Source of the DNA: Acanthopleura granulata
Taxonomy: Eukaryota > Mollusca > Polyplacophora > Chitonida > Chitonidae
Direction of reading: 5' to 3'
Length of the DNA stretch: 64,000 nt
Assembly: GCA_016165875.1 (NCBI GenBank)
Contig: JABBOT010000002.1
Span: forward strand, 32,043,642-32,107,641
A program made the position numbers and the translations under genes. The first letter of the stretch is position 1, and each line of letters begins with the position of its first letter. The notes under the pieces are model-generated. The model searched no databases and was not told the origin of the DNA. It worked only from the letters and a program-made list of their open reading frames with translations. This document shows positions 33,352 to 46,300 of this stretch, one piece after another.

Positions 33352-35530
33352 TTAGCCGCCAACTGGCTAGAAATTGCATTCCACATCAAGTCGCTCATCA
33401 CTAGCTCTGCCATTTGTTGCTCCATTTTTTGTATGGAATGAACATTTTTTTTTTTACGAAAAAATGTTCTCTGTTTTAAGATGCTATGTGCAAGATTTTT
33501 TGGCCTGGACCATTTACAGAGAAAGGAGTTGACTTCTGTAATATGTTTGTTTTCCCATTCTGATCTCAGTGCTATCTATTCTGATACATTCTACTGCCAG
33601 CTGTGGTGACAAGTGGCTTGGGGCAATTCAGTGCTATAAAGTGGGCAAACTGTACTCTCATTGCAAGCTAATCATAGCTCAGCTGGTTTTACACAAGGAC
33701 AATAATGCTGAGCTGTTTCGTTGAACTTGGCGTTCTGAGTTTTGCACTTATAACTAAAGGTACACTTTCTTGTCATTTAATTGTGGAGCGTGCACCATTT
33801 CTCACATCAGAAAAAGTGTCGAGAAATGGATGTTTGGGTGAATGGTTTGATGTAGATTTGTGATGTGACACAGGACACTTGTAAGTGCGCACAAGTACAC
33901 TAATATGAGTAAATGAAGCCCTTAAATGTGGACTCACAGCCTCAAACTAATATGAGTAAATGAAGGATCAGCCCTTAAATGTGGACTCACAGCCTCAAAT
34001 CCTTTAACCATGAAACGCTTGTGATAGGATCGCCTGCAGAAGTTGTCTCCCCGTAGAGGAACAATGTTGTGTGGGCAAATCAAAATTCACATCGCTGAAC
34101 TTGAGAAAACCAGTGTTGATGTTAATCAAGGAAAAGGTCACATTGTGATTGTGTTAATATACATATATATATATACATATATAAATAAATTGTGATTACA
34201 TGTACATGTATTAACATTTTACTTAAATCAAAAGGACCTGTTCAATGTTCAGTAGTGGCTTACAGCCACAGGGTTTTGCAATCCAATATGTGAGATTACA
34301 TACTTAATCCTTTTTATCTAAACTTGTAACTTATTACCAAATTAATACAGGCGTTACGTTGTACATTAAATACTGATATTAGTGTACTAAGTCACTGTAA
34401 TGTCTGGCTGAGTCAGAAAGTTTAGGTAGCCTTGTGAAATGGTATGTTCACACCCAGACTTCTTGTTGACAAGAGGTGTACCGGAGTTTGCGGACTAAAT
34501 ATGGCTCTCAGTTGGATGTACAGTGGGATGTTGCTAGTATAATAATGTCTCAAGTAGGCCCGTAGGTATGTTTATGAAATACACTGCCAGAGGTTGTCAG
34601 ATGTGTGGTTCCAGTATGCAAATGAGGGGGAAATGGTGAAAAGAAGCTATCCACAATTTTTGTGTGATATCCGTTCTTAATGTAAATATGATGTGAAAAA
34701 TATGCTTCAATTTTCCACGGTTATTTTAAATTCCATTTATTGTAACATACTGTAGTGTTTGTTTTTCATTGGGGGAGATCAGAGCCAGTATGACCGAATT
34801 GCCAAAGTGTAATAATATTCAAGGACCCCTCCTTCTGATCAACATACTTATCTTTTTATACAACCATTTTATTTGTTGAATTTTCTTTATTTGCTTGTGA
34901 AATATACTCAGTACGGTTCGGATTTTTAACATCAATAAAAGCTTTTTTGGTGTCGTAAGAAATGTGTTTGAAACAGATTGCTTGGGGTGGAAAGAGAATT
35001 TGCATTAGGATTTAGAAAACCTGACATAGGATTCTTTCTGTATAAATAGGTACCTTAAATTCACACCAAAGAGATCGCTGTATAGTTGTGATACTGTAGT
35101 TAAAATGGACCAAACTATGAACCAACACTGTAAAAATCCGTTATAAGTCCATTGAAATGATTAGCCCGTGTTGCACGAAGGCCTTAATGTCATACGCGAG
35201 AGTTACTCCCCTTGGTGCACGTTTCGGTGCTCTCAGCGTGCGGTGTCAGCCCTAAGCTTTTAACGTGACCGGTAGGGCTAAAGAGAGACAAATCCAGGTT
35301 CTGAATGCCACATTTAGACCTGTCACGACCAGCAACATCTGGATTCGAGACTGGGTCATGGGCACGTCGTATTCGGCCAGAAGAATGCCATAGACGACTG
35401 TAAGATACTAATTACAACGAAAGTAACGTGTATTTAATTAGCATATGTAAACCGGGCTCTTTACACTACTGTTTGAAGCACCTCTGGCGTCCTGTTACCT
35501 TTCCATACTAAACCACAGGCTAACGGAGGG
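33352..35530 (+). other. probable 3' UTR and flank of the PPxY protein gene
   Basis: Follows the stop directly. An AATAAA at about 34934 (atcaataaaagctttttt) is a plausible polyadenylation signal, giving a 3' UTR near 1.6 kb. It contains a 47-bp direct duplication at 33899-33998 and a short TA run near 34160. Confidence 0.45.
33899..33998. repeat. 47-bp direct duplication
   Basis: Two adjacent copies of a unit starting actaatatgagtaaatgaag and ending ggactcacagcctcaaa. The second has five extra bases (gatca). Near-identity otherwise suggests a recent event. Confidence 0.85.
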
Positions 35531-35535
35531 TAGAG

Positions 35536-35768
35536 ATTAATACCCTACTCAGGAATATTTAACTTCCACGAAGGCTGCTAGTCGTCTATGGTGGGAAGAA
35601 TCTGGGCATAGCCCGGTGGAAACCAACGACTAACCGCAGGTTGGTGGTAGACCTTTCCAGCCACGTATGGTCAGACAAGAAACCAGCATAAACTGGACGC
35701 GTTGTTGACAGGACCCAGGGCCATTGTACTGCTCTAGCACTTTATCCACTCGGCCATGAAGGGCCTCT
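35536..35768 (-). mobile_element. tRNA-derived SINE, near full length but diverged
   Basis: On the minus strand it starts gaggcccttcatggccgagt (A-box-like, tRNA-Ser/Leu flavour), then ggataaagtgctagagcagt. On the plus strand the tail side reads ctactcaggaatatttaact. More diverged than the copies at 1.2 and 12.6 kb; the ATTT tail is lost. Confidence 0.75.
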
Positions 35769-35984
35769 GTTCGCACTGAAACACAAGTAAACTTAATTCC
35801 AGCACGGGCAAACACGCCCATGACACTTTGTTCACCTGTCCACTCTGAAACCGGTAAACTCATTGCCTGAAGAACCATACCCCGCCTGTGGATTTATCAC
35901 GCTGAAACACAAACTGGAAAGCTCTTTCCACTAGATGACTCCTGACGCACTGCGACGTGTTTACCCTTGGGTAAATTGACTCTT

Positions 35985-36600
35985 CCCACAGCCTTACCGC
36001 ACATGTGACCCCCGGTATAAGGTGTCGAAACTCAGGTAAACTACTTCCCACAGCATTACCGTACATCTAACTCCCAGTATAACGTGTCGAAACTCCGGTA
36101 AACTATTTCTTTCGACAGCCTTACGGTACATCTGACCCCCAGTATAACATGTTGATACAGAGATAAACTGCCTCCTACCACAGCCTTACCTCTCATCTGA
36201 CCTCCAGTATAACATGTTGATACAGAGGTAAACTGCCTCCTACCACAGCCTTACCTCTCATCTGACCTCTAGTATAACATGTTGATACAGAGGTAAACTG
36301 CCTCCTACCACAGCCTTACCTCTCATCTGACCTCCAGTATAACATGTTGATACAGAGGTAAACTGCCTCCTACCACAGCCTTACCTCTCATCTGACCTCC
36401 AGTATAACATGTTGATACAGAGGTAAACTGCCTCCTACCACAGCCTTACCTCTCATCTGACCTCTAGTATAACATGTTGATACAGAGGTAAATCGCCTCC
36501 TACCACAGCCTTACCTCTCATCTGACCTCCAGTATAACATGTTGATACAGAGGTAAACTGCCTCGTACCACAGCCTTACCTGGCCTCCAGTGTAACGTTC
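35985..36600. repeat. 65-bp minisatellite with a homogenised core
   Basis: The unit contains cacagccttacctctcatct, gacctccagtataacatgtt and gatacagaggtaaactgcct, with cagccttacc at 36181 and 36246 (period 65). Copies from about 36115 to 36585 are nearly identical; those to the left (35985-36115) and apparently to the right (to about 37060) are progressively diverged, sharing only ggtaaact and cagcctta motifs. Confidence 0.88.
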
Positions 36601-37135
36601 TCACTATGAGTTAAATGGGCTCCTCCCATAGGCTTACTACGTATCTGAGATCCTGCAACATGTTGACCCAGGTAAACTGACACTTTCTTGCACATTTCTT
36701 AAATCTTTGACACGTCCTTGACACCTTTAGTCACACTGGCACACAGCCTTAACACGTTTCTAGAACCCAGCTATCCTTTCACACTTTAACTCTGGTAAAC
36801 TGAATCTTTCCAAAACTTACATACATAAACACTTTTCGAACATCGTGTTACCAGTTTACATTGTTTCCCACAACCTCAACACACCTCTGGCGCAAAATAC
36901 TATGTCACCTGTTCTCACCGAATCACCGGGGAACTGACTCTTCCATAGCTCTGACATTCTCTTACTAATTAACACTTACACATGACACGGGTAAATTGGC
37001 CGTTTTCGCAGCTTAACACGCTTCTAACGCCCTGTTACAAATTTCCTCTCAACTGATTCCTAAGCTGTAACATAAATGACCGAGCTCGACCAATGATCCT
37101 TTTGCCAAACAAATAAACTTCACTGTAGTTTTGGA

Positions 37136-37277
37136 TGAACACCTGGACGTTGTGAGTTCAAGTCCAGCACAATATACGGTCGAACGTTAGAAGGTCTGCC
37201 ATCAGCTGCCGGATGGCATGGATTTTCCCGGGGCTCTCTCCGATTTTCTCCCTCCATAATAAATAAAATCCTTAATG
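37136..37277 (+). mobile_element. tRNA-derived SINE fragment
   Basis: Keeps the B-box region (gttgtgagttcaagtccagc), the body gaaggtctgccatcagctgc and ttttcccggggctctctccg, and stops at ccataataaataaaatcc without the tail block. Confidence 0.75.
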
Positions 37278-37279
37278 AA

Positions 37280-40200
37280 ATTCTTGGGTCTATAGCCACC
37301 CTTGTTATATGTCCCACTGTATGAATGCCGAACCTCACATAAAATACCCGTTTTAGAGCCAGAGGAAAGTCAGTGTGCATAATGAAGACTGGCTCTTGCA
37401 AAGCGTAAGGTAACATGGAAACTTGAACGTCTTTGAGATTTATTTCATATTGAGGTGTATATGTGTATATTCCTAAAACACTAAAATGGCATTCCGCTAT
37501 CCGGAATCGCCCACACCTTTGAGTTTATGGCAGGAACGCATGGCGTGGTTAGGCTTGCGCAGTCATCAATTGTGCAGCTGTTTGACTATCTCCGTGTTCA
37601 GCATCAATCTGCCAATATAACCAGGCTGCTCTTGTACAGTTGCTGGCTAATGCATAGGGCCTGGCCCATAAATACACCTGCTATATGGAGGCCTTGGACC
37701 ATTACAAAACAAACTAAATCCTTTATATGGTCCACTGGTTACTAAGTATTCCTCTGAATGGTTGGTTTGTTAGCTCCCGAAATCGATAATGAAAACACCA
37801 ATTTTCCGAGCAATACCATCTACACCAATTCCTATAAAAAACGTCCAAATGTTCTTTCCAAAGTCAAAAGCTGATGGCTGTATTCAATATAGGCCTACAT
37901 CCATGGCCTTAAACAGAACACCCGTGAAATTCAGACAGACCTTTGAGTAACACTCATCCCATATGGAGTCCCCTTCAGCTGGCAGGCCCATCCCTTCCTA
38001 ATCCCTAGCACTAATCTCCCATCACCAAGGTATCTGGGAGAACCTGTGTCAGATGTAATCCTCGTTGCCATGGAAACAAAACAGAATAAGGATGAAGAAA
38101 TTTCCGTCTCGGTATGGTCACAATAAGGAGACAATCTACAGCAGTAGGTTGAGCTGGACAACCCACATAGATTGTAATTATGCTTTCCCATCCTATTCTA
38201 TACAAACAACGTGTGATTAACCCGCAGGTCTAGAAAAGCTAAACAGGCTTTGGTTTCCCCTCCAGGATTCATGTTGCCTTTCAGTAAAAAACTTTTCCAT
38301 GCAAAGAGTCAAATAAAGCTATAGTTGCACTTAATTATGTTGTAACATCCTTTCTGTCATTTCAAGGAAATTTGTTTGTCCACTATCCAAAAACCCGAAG
38401 AAACTGTGTTTAAGCTCCCAAGACGAATAGTATTGTCACTATGGACGGGGAACAAAGTAACAATTAATGCCGAGTAATGGTAATGAAATACTTAATTATA
38501 GATTTGATTAATTATTACTGATATTCGTGAATATTTATCGATATCAGTAAGTATGCATTAGTATCAGTAAACATCTGTCGAAAGTAATAAATATCGATGT
38601 AATTTTGCTCCAAACAATTTGTTATAGTGGTATAAGGCATATATATATATATAAATGGCTTTGTGCTGATTTGCTAATTATTTTTAAAATACAAAATAAG
38701 GAAGTATACACCTAAGAAGGTAGGCTGAAAATATATCAGACTGTATCAGGATACATATACTTCAAAATGTTGTCATGAACACGTTTTAATACCTTTCTAG
38801 AATCTTTTGTGAACAAACTGTAGGTAAAAAAAACGAAACCGTAGTGAGCACCCATTACTTATAAAATGAAAAGTTCTAATCATCGAAACATAACCAAATC
38901 GTTTCAAAGGGCGACATTCTTCTTCATGAGAAGACATTTATTTACCTTTAGTTAAAGCTTCAAATATACCTGCCACATCAAAGGTTTAGGTCTGTACCCT
39001 ACAGAGGAAAGTCGACTTTTCCATTGATGTTATCGGTATATCAGCCTGGTAGTTTACAAGCTCACAGAAAAGATTCAAGCTCCTGAAGACTTTAAGGTTT
39101 TCCTCATCATTTGATGACTTGATTCATCGGCTCTATCCGTGGTAATTGTTACGTACTCGGGTTACTTCTAAGCCGTGGAAAAACTTCCTTTGAAAGCATC
39201 AGGAACAGAGGCGGTTGAATGTCCTTAATTTGAGGGGAAATCAATAGGAAATACACCACCGCAAAGCACGTAAATGATGCTGGCAGTTCTCGGAAAAGGA
39301 ATGTCGTCTGCTCTCATTATTGAGATAATATTGCGAGTGAACTCAAGCATGGTGGGGTGTTTGGTATGACTGAGGTTCATTAGCCGTTACATAGGCTGTG
39401 GAGCAGTGGTCAAGTCTGAGAGCTGATATAGAGAATATATAACACACATTTACGTATAATACATGAGAACTTTGGATTTCTGCAGCAAAAAACATTAAAC
39501 GGACATATCGGATTAATAGATCTGATTGTAACATGGAAACCACGGATATGTAACAGAAACCTCGGAATTTCGAAGGACGAGTGCGACAAAGGCGATGAGT
39601 TGACAAGGTTGAGGAAACGCAGTAACGTTGTCGCTATAGTCTGTTTAAACCGAGCCAGATCGATGGCCACTCCGAGGCCGTTATTCGTTGCGAGCTGGCC
39701 AGTCAGCCGAGTTCAGCCTGGCAACAGACCGTCACTGCTGGTGTCCCGGCAGAACTAGTTCATTGGCTGTCTCCGAGAAGACCGGATACCACAGATACTG
39801 TATTGCTAGAAAGCGGGGCTGCTGAGTTTTCCCTTTCCCCTGTTATGTGACTCGAAAGATGGAGTTCAGGTTTACCGTCTAATACTGCGAGAGTCTCACT
39901 GTCCAAGTATGGAGAGACGAAAGGTAAGTCATGCTGAATTCTCACACGTACTTGTGATATCCTGCCAATTGGTATTATAGAATAGCAAGCCCTGCAATGG
40001 TGACTCACCTAGGGTGGTATAGTGTATGATATCTAACGCTTCAAACGACCGTCTTCTGGCTTCTTCTCCTGATTCGTCCAGATGGAATACTAGCCTATAA
40101 GATTCCGTGAGCATCTCTGGATTTCTGACCTAATGATTATATGTGTATACAACTGTGTTGTGTGTAACCTCAGATGCTAAACGCATATACCACATCGTAT

Positions 40201-42010
40201 ACATGGCGAGGTGCTAGTAGCTCCCATGCGCCCAGACTGTAAGCGCTGTTCTTTTAGACCTTCACGTTGGTGCCCAAACACTGGAAGAACACACAAGAAA
40301 CGTGTTTGACAAATCAATCCAACAAGAATCAGATTTACATTATAGTTTTCTTTGCGCAAAGAGGACATATTTTGTGTTGTCAGTGAGCTGTCCTATACAG
40401 CCATGTTTTGGTAGATTATCGATTGGAAGCAGCAGTAGTTGCCTCTTGAACCAGCGTGCTAGTGGCAAGGGGACAATGCTTATAGAGAAGCACTACTGTT
40501 GGCGGCATGGTGGTAGTTTTGCAGGCACCATACCACTCTCGGGACTGGAGGCTCTGGCTTTACCCGCTCTCTCCACCCCAGTCTGCCGGGCATCAAACAA
40601 AACAACACTATCTGCATATATACAGCTTCGTGTGGGCCGGTACACAGCACGAAAACCCTGCCGTACATGTATATTGGGTCGCCAGTTGTATTGATTTCCC
40701 AGCACGCTGAATCAAGATATTAGATATAAAGTAATGGTGGCGTTACAATAATGAGGACGAGGTGAAGATGACCGGCAGGTCTGATGGAATTGCCCATAGC
40801 TTACTTCATATATTTGCTACATTTGCTGTAGGCGTAGGCCTTGCATTTCTTCCGTGTACCTGGTTTTTGAAATTTGACTTTCCGCAAGTCCGGTGGATAT
40901 TCTTTTTTTAATGTTTCGGGAAGTTTTAATCCCCCATAAAGGCAAACAAACATGTACAACGGACACGCTCCGTTGGATTAAAAACCTGCTTCGGGGGACA
41001 ACTCCATGAAGCGATTTATGTGTAAAGCATGCATTTACAAGAGGTTATGTAAGCTCTTATTTTTAGATGGTATCCCCACGGGCTACCTTTTGTGGAATTC
41101 AGAAGTGAAATATATGGTCACGCGTTATAAAATGTGTCTGGAGTAAGGATTTATTTGCAACGGTTCCCAGTATTTGAATTAAACCCCATGTTTCTACATC
41201 AGGAAGGGTACGAAATCTACCGAGTGATAGAAACCGAAATTTGCCTATGTTGTTAAAATGTGTCTTGTTAATCCTTAAGTTTTGGTCGCGGCGAAAGATA
41301 AATTATAAGCAATCCACGTGGTTCTTTAACTTTTATTACTTTAAAGGGACATGCGTTGTGCTATACATTTTAAGCTATGCCAAGAACAGTCATTATAATG
41401 CGATAAATAAGCTAAATAGCTGCAAATCGTCAAGTGGTTGTATTTTTTTAAGTTCTCCACTCTAACACTGGACTTACATCATCAGTGCCACTAGCAGACA
41501 TGGTGGCCCTGTCATCATTATGAAACACGCTATAGTTATCTGTCTGCATCAGCGCTTTCTATCCTCAATCCAGTAAAGAAAAGCAAATTGTCAAGTGGTT
41601 GTGGTTTTCGGGGTATAAAATCCTCAGCGTGGTCGGTCCAGTTCGTATTCTAGCACGAAGTGGGTTTACACCATCGCCACTATCACACATGTTTGCCCTT
41701 TTATCATCGCGAGACAGGCTACAGTTATCTGTGTGCATGATCACGCCTACTCATAATATGTCTATATCTGCCTCTGTTCAGTGTTCATGGCATGAGCTAT
41801 TAATTTGATGCAGCCAGCCTTTGTTTAATTAGTCTAAAAGGGAACGAAAAATAAGATGAAGAAGGCTGGAAATAGCGTGTCTGTTGCTTTTTTACTCACC
41901 CGTTTGCCTGTATACTCACTTGGTCATAGTATTCTTTAGGATCCATATTGGTAGTTTGTCAGTGCCAGTAGAGTTGCAGATGGCATCTATCTGGCTAGGT
42001 ATATAACATT
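37280..42010. other. non-coding, no gene seen
   Basis: Long AT-rich stretch with only short chance frames on both strands. A short TA run lies near 38640. No recognised repeat family or exon; I cannot exclude isolated small exons or regulatory elements. Confidence 0.45.
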
Positions 42011-42019
42011 TACACTGAT

Positions 42020-43385
42020 TTCGTTGGATTCTAGTATAACACACTTCGCTATATCTCATTGCCTGTTGTGTTACACCTAGTTAACTTGTTCTAGCTTAAC
42101 CCAACACAGACATGCCTTATTTCCTGTATTCCAGCTTAACCAACTTCACCATGGAATGTTTCCTGTATTGTAGATTAACCAACTTCAACATGCCTTGTTT
42201 CCTGTATTCTAGTTTAACCAACTTCACGATGCCTTGTTTCCTGTATTCTACACTGGAACATGTCTTTCTTATGGACATACAACTTCTTGGTTTATTATCA
42301 CGACGTTTCGATGTAGATACTAACATCGTTGTCAAGTGAGTCCTGTATTCTAGTTTAACCAACTTCACTATGCCTTGTTTCCTGATATCTACCTTAACCC
42401 TCTTCACCATGCCTTGTTTCCAGTATTCTAGTTTAACACACTTCACCATGCCTTGTTTCCTGTATTCTAGTTTAACACACTTCGCCATGCCTTGTTTCCT
42501 GTATTCTGGCTTGACTCATTTCACGATGCCTTGATCCTGTGTTCTAATTTAACCAACCAACTTCACAATGCCTTGTTTCCAGTATTCTAGTTTAACACAC
42601 TTCACCATGCCTTGTTTCCTGTATTCTAGTTTAACACACTTCGCCATGCCTTGTTTCCTTTATTCTGGCTTGACTCATTTCACGATGCCTTGATCCTGTG
42701 TTCTAGTTTAACCAACCAACTTCACCTTGCCTTGTTTCCTGTATTCTAGTTTAACCAACTTCACCTTGCCTTGTTTCCTGTATTCTAGTTTAACACACTT
42801 CGCCATGCCTTGTTTCCTGTATTCTGGCTTGACTCATTTCACGATGCCTTGATCCTGTGTTCTAATTTAACCAACCAACTTCACCATTCCTTGTTTCCAG
42901 TATTCTAGTTTAACACACTTCACCATGCCTTGTTTCCTGTATTCTAGTTTAACACACTTCGCCATGCCTTGTTTCCTGTATTCTGGCTTGACTCATTTCA
43001 CGATGCCTTGATCCTGTGTTCTAGTTTAACCAACCAACTTCACCTTGCCTTGTTTCCTGTATTCTAGTTTAACCAACTTCACCTTGCCTTGTTTCCTGTA
43101 TTCTAGTTTAACCAACTTCACTATGCCTTGTTTCCTGATATCTACCTTAACCCTCTTCACCATGATTTGTTTCCAGTATTCTAGTTTAACACACTTCACC
43201 ATGCCTTGATTCCCGTATTCTGGCTTAACTCATTTCACGATGCCTTGTTTCCTGTATTCTAGTTTAACCAACTTCATTTCCCCATACCTTGTTATGCATT
43301 TTCATGTATTCTATGCACTTTATTATGCCTTCTTTCCTGAACTCTAGTTCAACTCATTTCGCCATTAGTTTCCTGTGTTTTAATT
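42020..43385. repeat. 39-bp minisatellite with 159- and 318-bp higher-order structure
   Basis: The basic unit is gccttgtttcctgtattcta followed by gtttaaccaacttcaccat (39 bp), about 33 copies. A variant gactcatttcacgatgcctt recurs at 42513, 42672, 42831 and 42990, a constant 159-base spacing (four units with a small insertion). Successive 159-bp blocks alternate between two types (ttctaatttaaccaacc versus ttctagtttaaccaacc, followed by ccagtattctag versus cctgtattctag), giving a 318-bp super-period. Flanking units at both ends are diverged. A 123-codon minus-strand frame at 42117-42488 arises from the repeat. Confidence 0.92.
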
Positions 43386-43389
43386 TAAC

Positions 43390-46300
43390 CCACTATTGCA
43401 ACTGTCAGATGCCACTCAAAGATTTAGAATCGACACCCTCTATAATGTGTAAGTCAAGGGAACGTCATGCAGCCATGATTTTGCTGACGTAATACGTATA
43501 TTATATAATACTGAATATTTTTGCTAAGATTAGGACACAGTCTAAAAATAATTTATTTTGTTTTAAAGATTAGCTTAGGTGAATGATGTCTTCTAACGAT
43601 TTGTAAGAAAGTGTTTGGAAATGAAACATGAAAAGGAAATCATTTTTTTCCCCTTAAAATAGTAGCAGAATATTTTGTTTGAAGTGTCGATGTTTTCTAC
43701 ACTGTATAGAAATGAGTTTCCACTTCTGACACAGATGTTTCGAGTAAAACTGGTGACTAGGGAATTGCCTGCCACATCCTAGTGTACAGCTGTCACAAGA
43801 GTTCTGACTGAGCAGTCTGGTTTAACGTGCGAGCAGGATACTGCACTCGTGTTATGTCGTTAATCTGATATGGTTAGTTAACACTAGTGGAATACGAGTT
43901 GTTGAACTGAGAAGTTTATCACATTGTTAACTTGAGAATGGCTCTGATGCATTAACATGGCACGGGTGATAATGGCCTAACGTCCAGCACAATCTTGTGG
44001 GATGATAACAGGACACAACCTGTCCAGCCAGTTAACAACTTCTCCACTAGGTTATGACTTACGTATGGTAAAATCTGACGATTTCAAGCTACACGAATTA
44101 TCATGTTATGCTTATTGTACCCGCGGGATTCACTCGTGCCTCATTTGTTGGGTGTTTCTGAGAAAAAGGCACCTCAGCCAGACGAATATAGCGACTGAGG
44201 ACAGCACGGCTTTTATTTATCTGTTTTGATGCGATGTTCTGGACTGTGGTATAGCAACAGATAATCGTTCGTGGGTGTTTGCTCTGGGACAGTGGCTTTG
44301 TTCAGGAGCACGCCCCACCCACCACATGCACTTCACTCGTGTCTCAAAGCAGATCACAGTGTCCAATGTTTTCAATGGATTCGCCATTCAATGCACAGGT
44401 AATATTGAAAATCTTTATAGTAGGTACCACATTGTTGCCATTGTAGACTGTTGTATATAGACCAGGTTTGTTTCTTAACACTGAATGAATTGGGTTGTTT
44501 ATTCGATTGTTGTATTATACAATACTCAAGAATGAAATTGAATAAAGCTATAGTCCGTGAAGCCGTTGTGGTCCTACAGCTGCCCACCAGGGTCGGATGT
44601 ATGCATAGTACGTTTGTTTCCAAACACTGGCGGAATTGGATTACTTATTTATTTGACTGTTACACAATACTATATTCTCCTCACGAATGAAACTGCATCA
44701 AGCCACGACTCGTGAGGCACATGCCATAGAACACTGTACATTGGTCTATAAATTCTATCAGCGTGAAACCACTCCGATGTTTCCAGTGGTGTCCGGAAAG
44801 CCATTTTGTTCATATAAGGGTAGCTGATTGGTGTGCTTCAGTTAAGCCATTATTATTGAATGAAATATTCATTGCTACCCGAAGTCAGTAAGAGAAAAGT
44901 ATGAATCAGTCAAACATTAATATTCCTGCCCTGCGTTTAGCTTCCACATTCAGGCGAACGGCCTGAACGGCAGATGTGTAGTTTTGCATATTATGTGGAA
45001 TACACTCAGTAATACATTTACTCCATTTAGATTGATTGATTTAATTTTACATTTAACAATGAATATTAAATACTTTTATGTGCATGTACAGCAATTTGTT
45101 TGTCTAGGTATTATGGCGTTATCTGTGAAGATTTAGTCTGGTAAGGTAGATGTGTTTTAAGAATTTATATAAGAGAAACTCATATAAAGGAGAGGGGCGA
45201 TTAAAAGTCGCTATCTTTTCTACTTGGCGAAGCATAAAATTGCAGTAATCAACAGCAGTGGACAGAACTCCGGGATATTGACGATTCAGTCACCTTGCAG
45301 TTTCGTTTCAAGTCTGGGCCCCGTTCAGTAGATCAAAGCATACGTTGGTTGTAGCCAATGCTGTAAATGATCCTGTAGTGGATGCCAGTATACACGTTGC
45401 TGTTGGTCACGAGAGAGCGATATTCAACGCATAAGCATCCATATATTCTACGATGTAACGAGTTAATCAGTGGGATGAATCTCACTCTTGGTTTTCGGTT
45501 TCACGGTTATGCATCTTTGACAGAAAGTGATTGATTACAAACAGACGCAATTGTTCCGTTAGGACAAGATTTCTAGGCAGTATTTCCGCATTGCATTTAC
45601 CATTAGTGTAACGATAATTCCAGACAAATGAATAACTGTTCTTCAATCCCGTTTGTGTCTTTGACACCTTAGTTAATACATTTGTTTACAACATGGCCGT
45701 ATGTACAAATAAGGAGACAAACACTTAATGGCATTAGCAAGCGTTCCTGCTGGGAATATAACCTTATTTTAACGCTTGATGCAGATTCGAAGCAACTAGA
45801 ATTATATTTGGTTGTAAGATAGAAATTAATTTGCTATCATTAGGAAATTAGATAAGCATTTAGTTCTTGTTAGACTTCATTTGTATAACAAGAGAGTTTT
45901 TAAAACTGTCAGTGAACATTTTCCTAAAAAGATTTACTGACGACGTTTATTTTAAAAGTCAATCGTCCGTATCCATTTTGCGCTTAACGACAAAGAAACA
46001 GTCTCTGGTTAGATGCGATCTATCAGCAAAGTCTTGCTCTATACACAAATCGTCTCTGGCCTGGACAGGGTGACCGTGTAATAACGCAGGCAAAAAAGCT
46101 ACGATAGGTTGTGGAATATATTCATTACCCAAGCACTAGCCTGTTGTGTGTAATCAGTCATGTAATGATCAGAATGTGTATCACTAAACACTGGCACTTC
46201 GTCTCACACTGACACATATTGATTTATCATATTATCCCGCCATGACCAAGGATTGGCGTCTTTATATATGATCCAAATTGACATTGGATATCGGTCCTGT

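Noticed and set aside
42117..42488. 123-codon minus-strand frame
   Set aside because: It lies in the 39-bp minisatellite; a unit divisible by three without stops gives an open frame automatically.
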